From NCBI GenBank assembly GCA_030632545.1, contig DAOVUO010000016.1, forward strand, positions 1 through 14,616: a DNA stretch of 14,616 nt, in the 5' to 3' direction. A model generated the notes under the pieces. It had not been told where the DNA came from. It made no database searches and worked only from the letters and a program-made list of their open reading frames with translations. Origin of the DNA: Bacteroidales bacterium (GTDB taxonomy: Bacteria; Bacteroidota; Bacteroidia; Bacteroidales; DYOH01). Below are positions 1-6,805 of this stretch, one piece after another. Every line of letters starts with the position of its first letter. Positions within the stretch are counted from its first letter, which is position 1. A program made the position numbers and the translations under genes.

Positions 1-47
1 AGCAAAGCGATAACGAATAGGATAAGTATTTTTTTATTAAGGAACAT
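1..47 (-). CDS. 5' end of an exported protein gene (partial)
   Basis: The leftward ATG at 45-47 opens a frame that stays open to the window edge, giving MFLNKKILILFVIAL. A short basic start followed by a hydrophobic run is what a signal peptide or N-terminal membrane anchor looks like. Only 15 codons are visible, so neither family nor function can be given. The start is inferred from the signal-like character alone; there is no Shine-Dalgarno sequence, as is usual in Bacteroidota. It could be a chance frame. Confidence 0.5.
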   Translation of the reverse strand, partial: MFLNKKILILFVIAL

Positions 48-473
48 AAATTTATAATAACTTGCTTGAATCAATTGTATATTCTGAGCTTAAATCTCTA
101 TTCTTTTTTATTGATATTTCTCCTTTTTCAAGCATATTATTTGTAATACTATTGTAGTTAGTTGCTCTTTCTATGATTTTAATAATTTTTGAGCTTTTGT
201 ATTTTGCTTATTTAATACCGTACTTCTACCATATCAATCCAAAATAAATACTTACAACACATTAATCATCAGGCATTATTCTATAAAAAAACGATAAAAA
301 TTTAGTGTAGGTTTATAGGTTTTTTTAAAATATATTTTTGCAAAATTAGTAAAATAGGTTTAGTCTCAAAATTTTGGAGTAAATACCATTATACTGGATT
401 GCTATTTTTGAATACTTTTATTTGATAAAATGGGGCTTAATTATATATTTTTCTCTTTTAATTTTACAAATGA
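48..473. other. Gene-poor AT-rich intergenic stretch
   Basis: No convincing coding region, tRNA or structured RNA is visible here. It should hold the promoter of the leftward gene at 1-47, but I could not find a good leftward -7 element. The heptamer TAGGTTT occurs three times (308-314, 316-322, 355-361). Two rightward matches to the Bacteroidota -7 consensus TAnnTTTG (333-340 and 403-410) have no gene downstream on that strand before 1795 and may be chance in such AT-rich DNA. Confidence 0.6.
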
Positions 474-508
474 AAATAAAAAAAGTCTGGCTAAAAAAAA
501 GCCAGACT
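474..508 (-). terminator. Intrinsic terminator of trxB
   Basis: AGTCTGGC (484-491) and GCCAGACT (501-508) form a perfect 8-bp stem with a 9-nt loop. Read on the minus strand, the stem is followed by a run of T residues (483 down to 478) and then ATTTT. It lies 20 nt after the trxB stop codon, so it is a classical Rho-independent terminator for trxB. Confidence 0.9.
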
Positions 509-527
509 ATATTGGGTAAAATATAAT

Positions 528-1523
528 TTATTCTTTAAGAAATTTTTCAGCATCCAAAGCAGCCATACAGCCAGAACCTGCAGCAGTAACTGCCTGACGG
601 TAAATTGGATCCTGAACATCCCCACAAGCAAATACTCCTTTAATGTTTGTTTTACTTGAACCAGAAATAGTTTTAATATATCCTGTTTCATCTCTATCTA
701 AAGTTGGCGCAAAAATATCTGAATTTGGTTTGTGTCCAATGGCTACAAAAAAACCATCAATCTCAATTTTCACTTCTTCTTCGTCAATTTCACCAGCTCT
801 TTTTGTTAATATAGCACCTGTTACTGCCGAATCTCCAGTAATTTCCTTAGTATTATGTTCGAAAAGAACTTCAATATTTGGAATATTCATTACTCTATTT
901 TGCATAGTTTGAGAGGCACGTAAAAACGGTTTACGTATAATTAAGTATACTTTTTTTGCCAATCCAGCTAAATATATTGCTTCTTCTGCAGCAGTATCAC
1001 CCCCACCTACAACTGCAACAATTTTTCCTTTATAGAAAAAACCATCGCAAGTAGCACATGCCGAAACACCAGCACCTTTAAATTTTTCTTCTGATTCTAA
1101 ACCTAAATATTTTGCAGTTGCACCAGTTGCAATAATTAAAGTTTCAGCTTCTACTGCTATATTCTCATCAATTATTACTCTAAAAGGGCGCTTAGTTAAA
1201 TCACTTTCAGTAGCCATTCCCCAGCGAATATCTGTTCCAAAACGTTCTGCTTGAGCTTTAAGGTCTTCCATCATTACTGGGCCAGTTACACCTTGAGGAT
1301 AGCCCGGGAAATTTTCTACTTCTGTTGTTGTTGTTAATTGGCCGCCAGGTTCCATGCCTTGGTACATTACAGGTGTTAAACCTGCACGTGCAGCATAAAT
1401 AGCAGCGGTATAACCTGCTGGGCCAGACCCAAGTATCAGACATTCAATCTTCTCTGCTGCGCCTGTTATCTCTTTCTTTTCAGTATTATTATCGTCAACA
1501 TTTAATGGCTTAAAAAAATCCAT
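528..1523 (-). CDS. trxB: Thioredoxin-disulfide reductase
   Basis: A cytoplasmic FAD- and NADPH-dependent flavoenzyme that reduces thioredoxin. Of the 331 residues, the FAD-binding GSGPAG motif is near 32-37, the redox-active CATC dithiol is at 156-159, the NADPH-binding GGGDTA is at 173-178, and the C-terminal FAD-contacting GVFACGDVQD is near 296-305. This order and the CATC spacing are those of low-molecular-weight bacterial TrxB. The E. coli-type HRRDxFR NADP-phosphate motif is replaced by IIRKPFLRAS (195-204), a form I recall from Bacteroidota enzymes. About 25 residues precede the Rossmann core, somewhat longer than in E. coli; an internal start is not obvious, so the ATG at 1521-1523 is kept. 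It is a single gene, divergent from the hemerythrin genes and closed by its own terminator. No thioredoxin gene is adjacent. Confidence 0.96.
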   Translation of the reverse strand: MDFFKPLNVDDNNTEKKEITGAAEKIECLILGSGPAGYTAAIYAARAGLTPVMYQGMEPGGQLTTTTEVENFPGYPQGVTGPVMMEDLKAQAERFGTDIRWGMATESDLTKRPFRVIIDENIAVEAETLIIATGATAKYLGLESEEKFKGAGVSACATCDGFFYKGKIVAVVGGGDTAAEEAIYLAGLAKKVYLIIRKPFLRASQTMQNRVMNIPNIEVLFEHNTKEITGDSAVTGAILTKRAGEIDEEEVKIEIDGFFVAIGHKPNSDIFAPTLDRDETGYIKTISGSSKTNIKGVFACGDVQDPIYRQAVTAAGSGCMAALDAEKFLKE

Positions 1524-1794
1524 GCTTATATATTTATTTTATAGTTTAGCAAATAATATCAATTTGTGTACCATTGCTAATTTTGGCAGAATTGTACTTT
1601 ACTAGTATGGTATTTTGTTGTGTCAGATTATATTCGACCTTAAAATTAGCTAAATATAATTTATTTTTATAAATTCGTAAAATATAAATAGGCAGGCTTG
1701 TACGCACGCTTGTGCAATTTCACCTATTTAAATGATAAAATAATTTAATTAATATTCTATTTTTTGTAACATTTTAAACTAAAAAATTTATTAG
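1524..1794. other. Divergent intergenic region between trxB and the first hemerythrin gene
   Basis: This 271-bp region must contain promoters for both divergent genes. A rightward TAATTTTG (1578-1585) fits the -7 consensus, but it is over 200 nt from the hemerythrin start and has no well-spaced TTTG upstream. The most notable content is the GC-richer inverted repeat at 1685-1730, described separately. Confidence 0.6.
1685..1730. repeat. Nested inverted repeat, function unknown
   Basis: TAAATAGG (1685-1692) pairs perfectly with CCTATTTA (1723-1730). Inside, GCAC (1704-1707) and GTGC (1712-1715) form a short hairpin with the loop GCTT. The word GCTTGT occurs twice (1696-1701 and 1708-1713). 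This interior is clearly richer in G and C than its surroundings. It could be a regulator-binding site upstream of the hemerythrin gene or a small dispersed palindromic element. There is no T-run, so it does not look like an intrinsic terminator. Confidence 0.5.
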
Positions 1795-2187
1795 ATGAAA
1801 AAGCTTATAAGTTGGCATGACAGTTTTTCAGTCAAGAATGAGATTATTGACAGTCAGCATAAAAAATTTATTGATATTATAAATAAATTTTATACGATAT
1901 TTAAAAGAAAAGGAAGTTATGATGAAATGAAAGCTGTCCTACATGAGATAAAAGAATATACGGTTTATCATTTCACGGAGGAAGAAGCTATAATGGAAAA
2001 AGTTGGCTATCCGTATCTTGAAGAGCATAAAATATCACATGAAAAATTAATTGAGAAAATAACTAATGTTGAAGTAAAGTATAGAGCTGGAGAAATAACT
2101 GTAAATTATGAAATGATGAATCTTTTGCGTTCATGGTTAACTGAACATATTTTAAAAGAAGATAAGTTGTATGTAGGTTTTATATAG
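1795..2187 (+). CDS. Bacteriohemerythrin (first tandem copy)
   Basis: A soluble four-helix-bundle protein with a non-heme diiron centre that binds O2; in bacteria such proteins serve in oxygen sensing, delivery or scavenging. All expected ligands are visible in the 130 residues: His22 (in IDSQHK), His59 and Glu63 (HFTEE), His78 and His82 (EEHKISH), His118 and Asp123 (HILKED). The length equals that of a stand-alone single-domain bacteriohemerythrin, with no fused chemoreceptor or signalling domain and no signal peptide, so it should be cytoplasmic. It is followed after 111 bp by a paralogue of identical length and about 65% identity. The start is fixed by the conserved MK-LISWH beginning shared with the second copy. 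No Shine-Dalgarno sequence and no clear promoter are seen. Confidence 0.95.
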   Translation: MKKLISWHDSFSVKNEIIDSQHKKFIDIINKFYTIFKRKGSYDEMKAVLHEIKEYTVYHFTEEEAIMEKVGYPYLEEHKISHEKLIEKITNVEVKYRAGEITVNYEMMNLLRSWLTEHILKEDKLYVGFI

Positions 2188-2298
2188 CACTTGTTGATTT
2201 TGATTAAACACTAGCATTTAGTTTTTTATATACTAAATTTTTGTAAGGCTTTTTTATATTTAAAACTATATTTTTTTTAATAACTAAAACAATACCAA

Positions 2299-2691
2299 AT
2301 GAAACCTCTTATAAGTTGGCATAACAGTTTTTCAGTTAATAATGATATTATTGACAGTCAGCATAAAAAATTAATTGATATTATTAACCATTTTTACGAA
2401 GTTTTTAAACGAAAAGGGAACATAGAAGAAATAGAGCAAATTTTAGCTGAGCTCAAGGATTATACAAAATATCATTTTTCTGCCGAAGAATCTATTATGG
2501 AAAAAGCTGGCTACCCTGATTTAGAAGAACATAAAAGGTCACACAATCAGCTAGTTGAAAAAATAGTTGATATTGAAAAGAAGTTTTTAGATAGAAAAAT
2601 TACTGTGAATTTTGAAATGATGACTTTTTTGCGCTTATGGTTAACAAATCATATTTTAGAAGAAGACAAGTTATATATTAATTTTATCTAA
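2299..2691 (+). CDS. Bacteriohemerythrin (second tandem copy)
   Basis: Same fold and likely role as the preceding gene: a 130-residue stand-alone hemerythrin with every diiron ligand kept at the same position (His22, His59, Glu63, His78, His82, His118, Asp123). By my count 85 of 130 residues are identical to the first copy, without gaps. Most differences fall in residues 41-50 and 91-100, away from the ligands. The nucleotides encoding residues 4-25 are nearly identical (61 of 65) between copies. It may be cotranscribed with copy one or have its own promoter in the 111-bp gap; I see no terminator in that gap. It ends just before a long inverted repeat facing the convergent LRR gene. Confidence 0.95.
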   Translation: MKPLISWHNSFSVNNDIIDSQHKKLIDIINHFYEVFKRKGNIEEIEQILAELKDYTKYHFSAEESIMEKAGYPDLEEHKRSHNQLVEKIVDIEKKFLDRKITVNFEMMTFLRLWLTNHILEEDKLYINFI

Positions 2692-2695
2692 TAAA

Positions 2696-2744
2696 TAATA
2701 TAAACAATAGTTCACCTAACAACGAGTAACTATTGTTTATATTA
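2696..2744. terminator. Long inverted repeat between convergent genes, probable bidirectional terminator
   Basis: The 17-nt arms at 2696-2712 and 2728-2744 (inner half CAATAGTT/AACTATTG) are perfectly complementary around a 15-nt loop. The structure lies between the stop codons of the second hemerythrin gene (2691) and the LRR gene (2754), which are read toward each other. The stem is AT-rich and lacks a long pure T-run, so termination is inferred from stem length and placement. Confidence 0.7.
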
Positions 2745-2753
2745 ATTGTTATT

Positions 2754-4190
2754 TTACCATCTTATTTTTAATCCTTCACTCAGTTGCTTAGTAAGTAGAC
2801 TTTCGTATTTAATTTGATCATCGTAAGAAATAGCATTATCTTGGATATTTAGGTATTTTAAACTTTTAAGTCCACCAATAGATTTTGGTAAAGAGGACAA
2901 TAGATTATTCTTGCAATTAAGTTGAGTTAGATTTGTTAGAGAACCAATATCCTGTGGCAATTCAACCGCAGAATTATTTGCTATGTCTATAATTTGCAGA
3001 TTATTAATATCTGTAATGCTTTCTGGTAGCTGAGTTAAATTATTATTACGCATTCGTAATTCCATCAAGTTATCCATTTTTCCTATGTTGCTTGGTAAAG
3101 CTACAAGATAATTGAAATTCACATTTAAAACACTTAGATATGATAATTTATATATTTTAGAAGGGAGCTCTTTTAATTGGTTATTATCTACGTTTAGTTC
3201 AGTTAAATTTGCACATTTAGAAATATCAGATGGTAGTGCTTGTAATTTATTGTTCGACAGTTTTAAACTTCGTAAATTAACCATCATACCTATATTTTTG
3301 GGTAAAGCCAATAATTTATTGTTTGATAAATCTGCTGATGATAGGTTTTGTAGATCAACAAACTCGTCGGGGAGTGCGGTTAGTTTGTTATCTCGTAAAT
3401 CTATCATTTGTAAAAATTTCATCTTCCCTATTTCCTTAGGTATTGCAACTAGTTGATTCCCTGATAAATTAAGGTATGGCACATTAGCCAAATCACCTAT
3501 GCCTGGAGGGAGAGAAACTAATTTATTATTTGCAAGTTCTAAAATCTGTAAGTTATGCAAATAACCAATTTCTAGAGGTAAAACGGTTAAACTATTGTCT
3601 GATAAATCGAGAGTTTGAATATTAAGCAATTTCCCAAAGCTTTTGGGTAATCTTTTTAACTCATTCCCCCACAGAGTAATACTTCTTATATTTTCGCATG
3701 ATCCTATATTGTCAGGTAATATTTTAAGCATATTACCACCTAAAGCAAGATTTTCAAGTTTTACTAAATTAGTTATCCCATTTGGTATGTAAGTAATCAT
3801 ATTGCCCTCTAAATCAAGCATTTTAAGCTCAGTTAGTTTGCCAATTTCATTAGGAAGTTCATTTATTTGATTTCCTCCAAGGTTCAGATATTGTAATTTT
3901 TTTAGCTGAAAGAGGAAATCAGGTAAAATTGAAATATTATTTTTCCATAAATCAAGCGACTGTAAATTTTTGAATTTACTTATTACTTCAGGGATTTTTG
4001 TTAAACCTCTGTCATCAAGAGTTAATTTATAAACTTTTGATGGATTTTTTAAAGCTTCTTCAAGAGACAAATAGTCTTTTGATGCTGACAACCTCTCATC
4101 ACTAAGAAGATAAGCCTCTTCTTGAGCAGTTAGTACCGAAAAGCTAATTAGTGGCACCAATATGATGAGTAATAATTTAAACTTAATCAT
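2754..4190 (-). CDS. Exported leucine-rich repeat protein
   Basis: A 478-residue protein with an N-terminal signal peptide (MIKFKLLLIILVPLISFSVLTA, cleavage likely before Gln23). Residues 75-442 are sixteen consecutive, exactly 23-residue leucine-rich repeats of the form NLxxLxLxxNxLxxLPxxIGxLx. A divergent repeat comes before them (about 52-74) and a partial repeat with a polar C-cap follows. LRR solenoids are protein-interaction or ligand-binding scaffolds; no catalytic domain is present. There is no C-terminal membrane segment, no lipobox and no obvious type IX secretion tail, so a periplasmic or released location is inferred. The gene follows the protease gene on the same strand after 77 bp, so they may be cotranscribed. 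The ligand is unknown. The regularity (LP-xxI-xL type) resembles Ras-suppressor/Shoc2-like bacterial LRRs. Confidence 0.9.
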   Translation of the reverse strand: MIKFKLLLIILVPLISFSVLTAQEEAYLLSDERLSASKDYLSLEEALKNPSKVYKLTLDDRGLTKIPEVISKFKNLQSLDLWKNNISILPDFLFQLKKLQYLNLGGNQINELPNEIGKLTELKMLDLEGNMITYIPNGITNLVKLENLALGGNMLKILPDNIGSCENIRSITLWGNELKRLPKSFGKLLNIQTLDLSDNSLTVLPLEIGYLHNLQILELANNKLVSLPPGIGDLANVPYLNLSGNQLVAIPKEIGKMKFLQMIDLRDNKLTALPDEFVDLQNLSSADLSNNKLLALPKNIGMMVNLRSLKLSNNKLQALPSDISKCANLTELNVDNNQLKELPSKIYKLSYLSVLNVNFNYLVALPSNIGKMDNLMELRMRNNNLTQLPESITDINNLQIIDIANNSAVELPQDIGSLTNLTQLNCKNNLLSSLPKSIGGLKSLKYLNIQDNAISYDDQIKYESLLTKQLSEGLKIRW

Positions 4191-4267
4191 AGCTGAATCT
4201 CTTTTTTCAGTAAACGAAGATATGCAAATTTTGTTTTCTACCCAACAAATTCAAAATTTATACCAAA

Positions 4268-5509
4268 TTATATTATTTTCTCTAATTTAAAGACTATTTT
4301 TATTTCTTTTAATTCTCTAATTATAATTAATCTAATTTTTTTGTTCTCTTTTATTTGTAAAAGATAGTGTAATTGGTCTAAGCTTAGTTGCGTTGTTTTA
4401 GAACCGTTAATATAAAATATTTGATCGCCAAATTTAATACCTGCTTTTTCTGCTGTTGAATTTTTACGTACACCTGAAATCATGTAGATAGGAAAATCAG
4501 GGTAAGGTTTTTCAATTTCTATACCGCTCATATTATAATGAAAAGCCGATTTAAAAAAGGCATTTTTTTTAAATATAAATTGCTGGTTAGGATAATCCAA
4601 GTAAAAAACAAATCGGCGAAGTACTTCTGCACCTAAACTCCCACTTCTTTTATCAATTGAAATAACGCTATAAACCGAAGAAGAATCTGGGTAATTGCAT
4701 ATAGGTGAATTAAATGTATATTCCCCAATGGTAAGCGACTCAATTCTACCTATTTTACCTTTTATGATACCATTTAAACCCGTTCCTAGGTTTGCAGATA
4801 TTGTAACTTCAGGCAAAGTGATATTTGTATTATTATCTGAAAACAACCATAAAGGCATGCTTCCTCCTGTATCAATAAGTAATCTAACCGACTGGATGTT
4901 CTCATTATAGTTTTTAATTTTCACATCTACATAAGGTTTTTTATTAAAAATAGTTATTGGTAATACATTTCCCATTGATTTTTTGTATCGAAATGATTCT
5001 GGTCTAATAAAAGTAATTTCTCTAGCCTCATAGTTTACTTTTATTACAAAATTTTTTAATAAATCGTAGCCAATTATACCGTGAATTGGCATACCTAATT
5101 TTGATTTTAAATGAAATATATCACTTAGTAGCACTACTAAATTTTGATTTACACCCAATATACTGCCAATTTTTACAGAGTTGCCAACTGAATGATACGC
5201 CTCAACTGGGTCGCTATTTCCTAATCCATTTACCTTTATTATACGAACTTTATTTAGTTGCAGTGTTTCTTGAGGTTCTAGCGAAGTGATTAAAGTTGTG
5301 CGAACACCCGAGTCGAGGATAAAATTAAATTCGGCGGAATTGTTTATTGATGCTTTTATTATTATCAAATTATTAACCGTTTCGAATGGTAAAATAAGTC
5401 TATTCTTATTTTCAGAGATAAAATCGTATTTACTTTCTTTATATACTTGTGAATTACTTATATTATAAATATATAGTAATGTAAATAAGATTAATAGTTT
5501 TTTGAGCAT
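4268..5509 (-). CDS. Exported retropepsin-like aspartyl protease with PDZ domain
   Basis: 413 residues starting with a signal peptide (about 1-20, ending NISNS before Gln21). Two retropepsin-like halves follow. The first has an active-site-type FILDSG motif with Asp66 and a downstream hydrophobic GIIGYDLL (144-151). The second has LLIDTGG with Asp213 and a matching GSLGAEVLRRF (290-300). A PDZ domain occupies about 325-410, with GVRKNSTAEKAGIKFGDQI as its recognisable part. The layout fits the Bacteroidota aspartyl protease plus PDZ family, where the two DxG motifs would form one active site within a single chain. The location should be periplasmic or surface exposed. Substrates are unknown. 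The exported LRR gene follows on the same strand after 77 bp. The first motif is DSG instead of DTG, which is still compatible with activity. Confidence 0.88.
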   Translation of the reverse strand: MLKKLLILFTLLYIYNISNSQVYKESKYDFISENKNRLILPFETVNNLIIIKASINNSAEFNFILDSGVRTTLITSLEPQETLQLNKVRIIKVNGLGNSDPVEAYHSVGNSVKIGSILGVNQNLVVLLSDIFHLKSKLGMPIHGIIGYDLLKNFVIKVNYEAREITFIRPESFRYKKSMGNVLPITIFNKKPYVDVKIKNYNENIQSVRLLIDTGGSMPLWLFSDNNTNITLPEVTISANLGTGLNGIIKGKIGRIESLTIGEYTFNSPICNYPDSSSVYSVISIDKRSGSLGAEVLRRFVFYLDYPNQQFIFKKNAFFKSAFHYNMSGIEIEKPYPDFPIYMISGVRKNSTAEKAGIKFGDQIFYINGSKTTQLSLDQLHYLLQIKENKKIRLIIIRELKEIKIVFKLEKII

Positions 5510-5609
5510 GTTTTTTTTATAAATTTAACCATTTTAGATTAATTACTCGCTTATTAAATAGAAGTATTTTAGATTTCAAATATTTTTTTTAATAATTTGA
5601 TTTTTTCAT

Positions 5610-5617
5610 TAGCTTTG
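5610..5617 (+). promoter_or_regulatory. Possible -7 element for arcC
   Basis: TAGCTTTG matches the Bacteroidota -7 consensus TAnnTTTG and lies 56 nt before the arcC start. The nearest upstream TTTG (5596-5599) is only 10 nt away, too close for a normal -33 element, so support is partial. Confidence 0.3.
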
Positions 5618-5673
5618 GTTTGATTTTTTAAGTTATGCAAGTATTTGATTTTTAGTTTTTTTTTTAAGAAAGT

Positions 5674-6636
5674 ATGGAAAAGAAATTAGCTGTTGTAGCA
5701 CTTGGCGGAAATGCTCTTTTAAGAGGTTACCAAATAGGGACAATTAAAGAACAAGAGAAAAATGCTGAGGATACACTCAGGAATCTTATGTTTTTATTGA
5801 AAGGTGGCTATGATTTAATTATTAGTCATGGTAATGGGCCTCAGGTTGGTAACATTCTTATGCGTAATGATGCTGGTGAGCAAGTTTATAATATTGCTCA
5901 AATGCCTTTAGATGTTTGTGTTGCTGATTCGCAGGGAGGAATTGGCTATATGCTGGAAAGGGTTTTGCGAAATCTTTTAAATCAGTACAAAATTGACAGA
6001 GAGATAGTAACCCTTGTTACAATAGTTGAAGTGGATATTGAAGACGAAGCATTTAAAAATCCAAGAAAAAGAGTTGGGAAGATATATACAAAAAAGGAAG
6101 CTGATAAACTTACAGCAGATAAGGGCTGGATGTTTAAAGAAGAAATAAAAGAAAAACTTAGCGGTTGGCGTAGAGTTGTGCCTTCGCCTGTGCCAAAGCG
6201 AGTTCTTAATTCTCATGTAATAGAGAGTATGGCTCGACAAGGAACTATTGTTATAGCTGTTGGTGGAGGTGGTGTACCTGTTTATTTTGATAAACATGGT
6301 AATTTACAGTCTGCTGAAGCTGTTATTGATAAAGATTCGGCATCTTCTGTTTTGGCTAGTAAAATTGGAGCCGATGAATTCTATGTTTTAACAGATGTTC
6401 CTTTTGTTTATTTGAATTATAAAAAGGAAAATCAAGAAACTAAAGAATTTTTAAATTATTCTGATACAAAAAAATACTTAGAGCAAAGAATGTTTGGCGA
6501 AGGAAGTATGGCACCTAAAATAAAATCGTGCTTAAATTTTATTGAAAAAGGTGGAAGTATGGCAGTTATTACTGAGGCTACAAAGCTTGATAATAAAAAT
6601 TATGGTACTAAAATTACAAAAGAGTATACTAAATAG
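5674..6636 (+). CDS. arcC: Carbamate kinase
   Basis: Catalyses reversible phosphate transfer between carbamoyl phosphate and ADP, giving ATP plus carbamate; in catabolism it is the ATP-yielding step after ornithine, putrescine or oxamate transcarbamoylase reactions. The 320 residues match the family's usual size. Motifs of the amino acid kinase fold are visible in order: VALGGNALL (8-16), SHGNGPQVGN (51-60), the glycine-rich AVGGGGVPV (195-203), IDKDSASSVLA (218-228), LTDVP (239-243) and the basic loop GEGSMAPKI (275-283). The cytoplasmic enzyme stands alone: neither arginine deiminase nor a transcarbamoylase nor a transporter gene lies beside it, so the feeding pathway cannot be told from this window. 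Downstream is a long imperfect hairpin. Confidence 0.95.
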   Translation: MEKKLAVVALGGNALLRGYQIGTIKEQEKNAEDTLRNLMFLLKGGYDLIISHGNGPQVGNILMRNDAGEQVYNIAQMPLDVCVADSQGGIGYMLERVLRNLLNQYKIDREIVTLVTIVEVDIEDEAFKNPRKRVGKIYTKKEADKLTADKGWMFKEEIKEKLSGWRRVVPSPVPKRVLNSHVIESMARQGTIVIAVGGGGVPVYFDKHGNLQSAEAVIDKDSASSVLASKIGADEFYVLTDVPFVYLNYKKENQETKEFLNYSDTKKYLEQRMFGEGSMAPKIKSCLNFIEKGGSMAVITEATKLDNKNYGTKITKEYTK

Positions 6637-6662
6637 ATTTATTATTTTAAATTAATCAAAAA

Positions 6663-6732
6663 ATATTAATAAGTATGTTTAACTCAATCTGTTGTTTTAA
6701 TTGAACTCTTAAACATTAGAGTTTATTAATAT
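6663..6732 (+). terminator. Long imperfect hairpin after arcC
   Basis: Three nested complementary segments face each other: 6663-6672 with 6723-6732 (core ATTAATAA/TTATTAAT), TGTTTAA (6676-6682) with TTAAACA (6709-6715), and TCAAT (6684-6688) with ATTGA (6700-6704). They make a 70-nt stem with two internal loops. It begins 26 nt after the arcC stop and is followed by ATTTTATT, so it may terminate or stabilise the arcC transcript. There is no clean T-run. Confidence 0.45.
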
Positions 6733-6749
6733 ATTTTATTGCATCCATT

Positions 6750-6779
6750 TTTGGGGTTTTACTTTTTTAATTACTTTTG
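6750..6779 (+). promoter_or_regulatory. Bacteroidota-type promoter of the SiaC-like gene
   Basis: A -33 element TTTG (6750-6753) and a -7 element TACTTTTG (6772-6779) are separated by 18 nt, a good fit to the TTTG/TAnnTTTG promoter used by the Bacteroidota primary sigma factor. Transcription would start near 6785, about 20 nt before the ATG. Confidence 0.55.
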
Positions 6780-6805
6780 CAAGTGAATCTAATTACTTTG
6801 AATAA

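Noticed and set aside
173..247. A 24-codon hydrophobic plus-strand frame starting ATGATTTTAATA
   Set aside because: It is short, has no promoter or ribosome-binding evidence, and AT-rich DNA readily yields Leu/Ile/Phe/Tyr-rich chance frames. There is nothing to support a small membrane protein or toxin.
643..912. An 89-codon plus-strand frame inside trxB
   Set aside because: It lies antisense within a gene whose protein carries all thioredoxin reductase motifs, and it encodes nothing recognisable.
3112..3456. A 114-codon plus-strand frame inside the LRR gene
   Set aside because: It arises from the periodic repeat codons read on the opposite strand. The minus-strand frame has a signal peptide and perfect repeat structure.
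2978..3865. Regularly spaced similar DNA words suggesting a tandem or CRISPR-like array
   Set aside because: The period is 69 bp and in frame throughout, with conserved Leu/Asn/Pro codons. These are leucine-rich repeats of a protein, not spaced direct repeats with unique spacers.
5977..6297. A 106-codon minus-strand frame inside arcC
   Set aside because: It is antisense to the carbamate kinase motifs and has a low-complexity composition with no recognisable domain.
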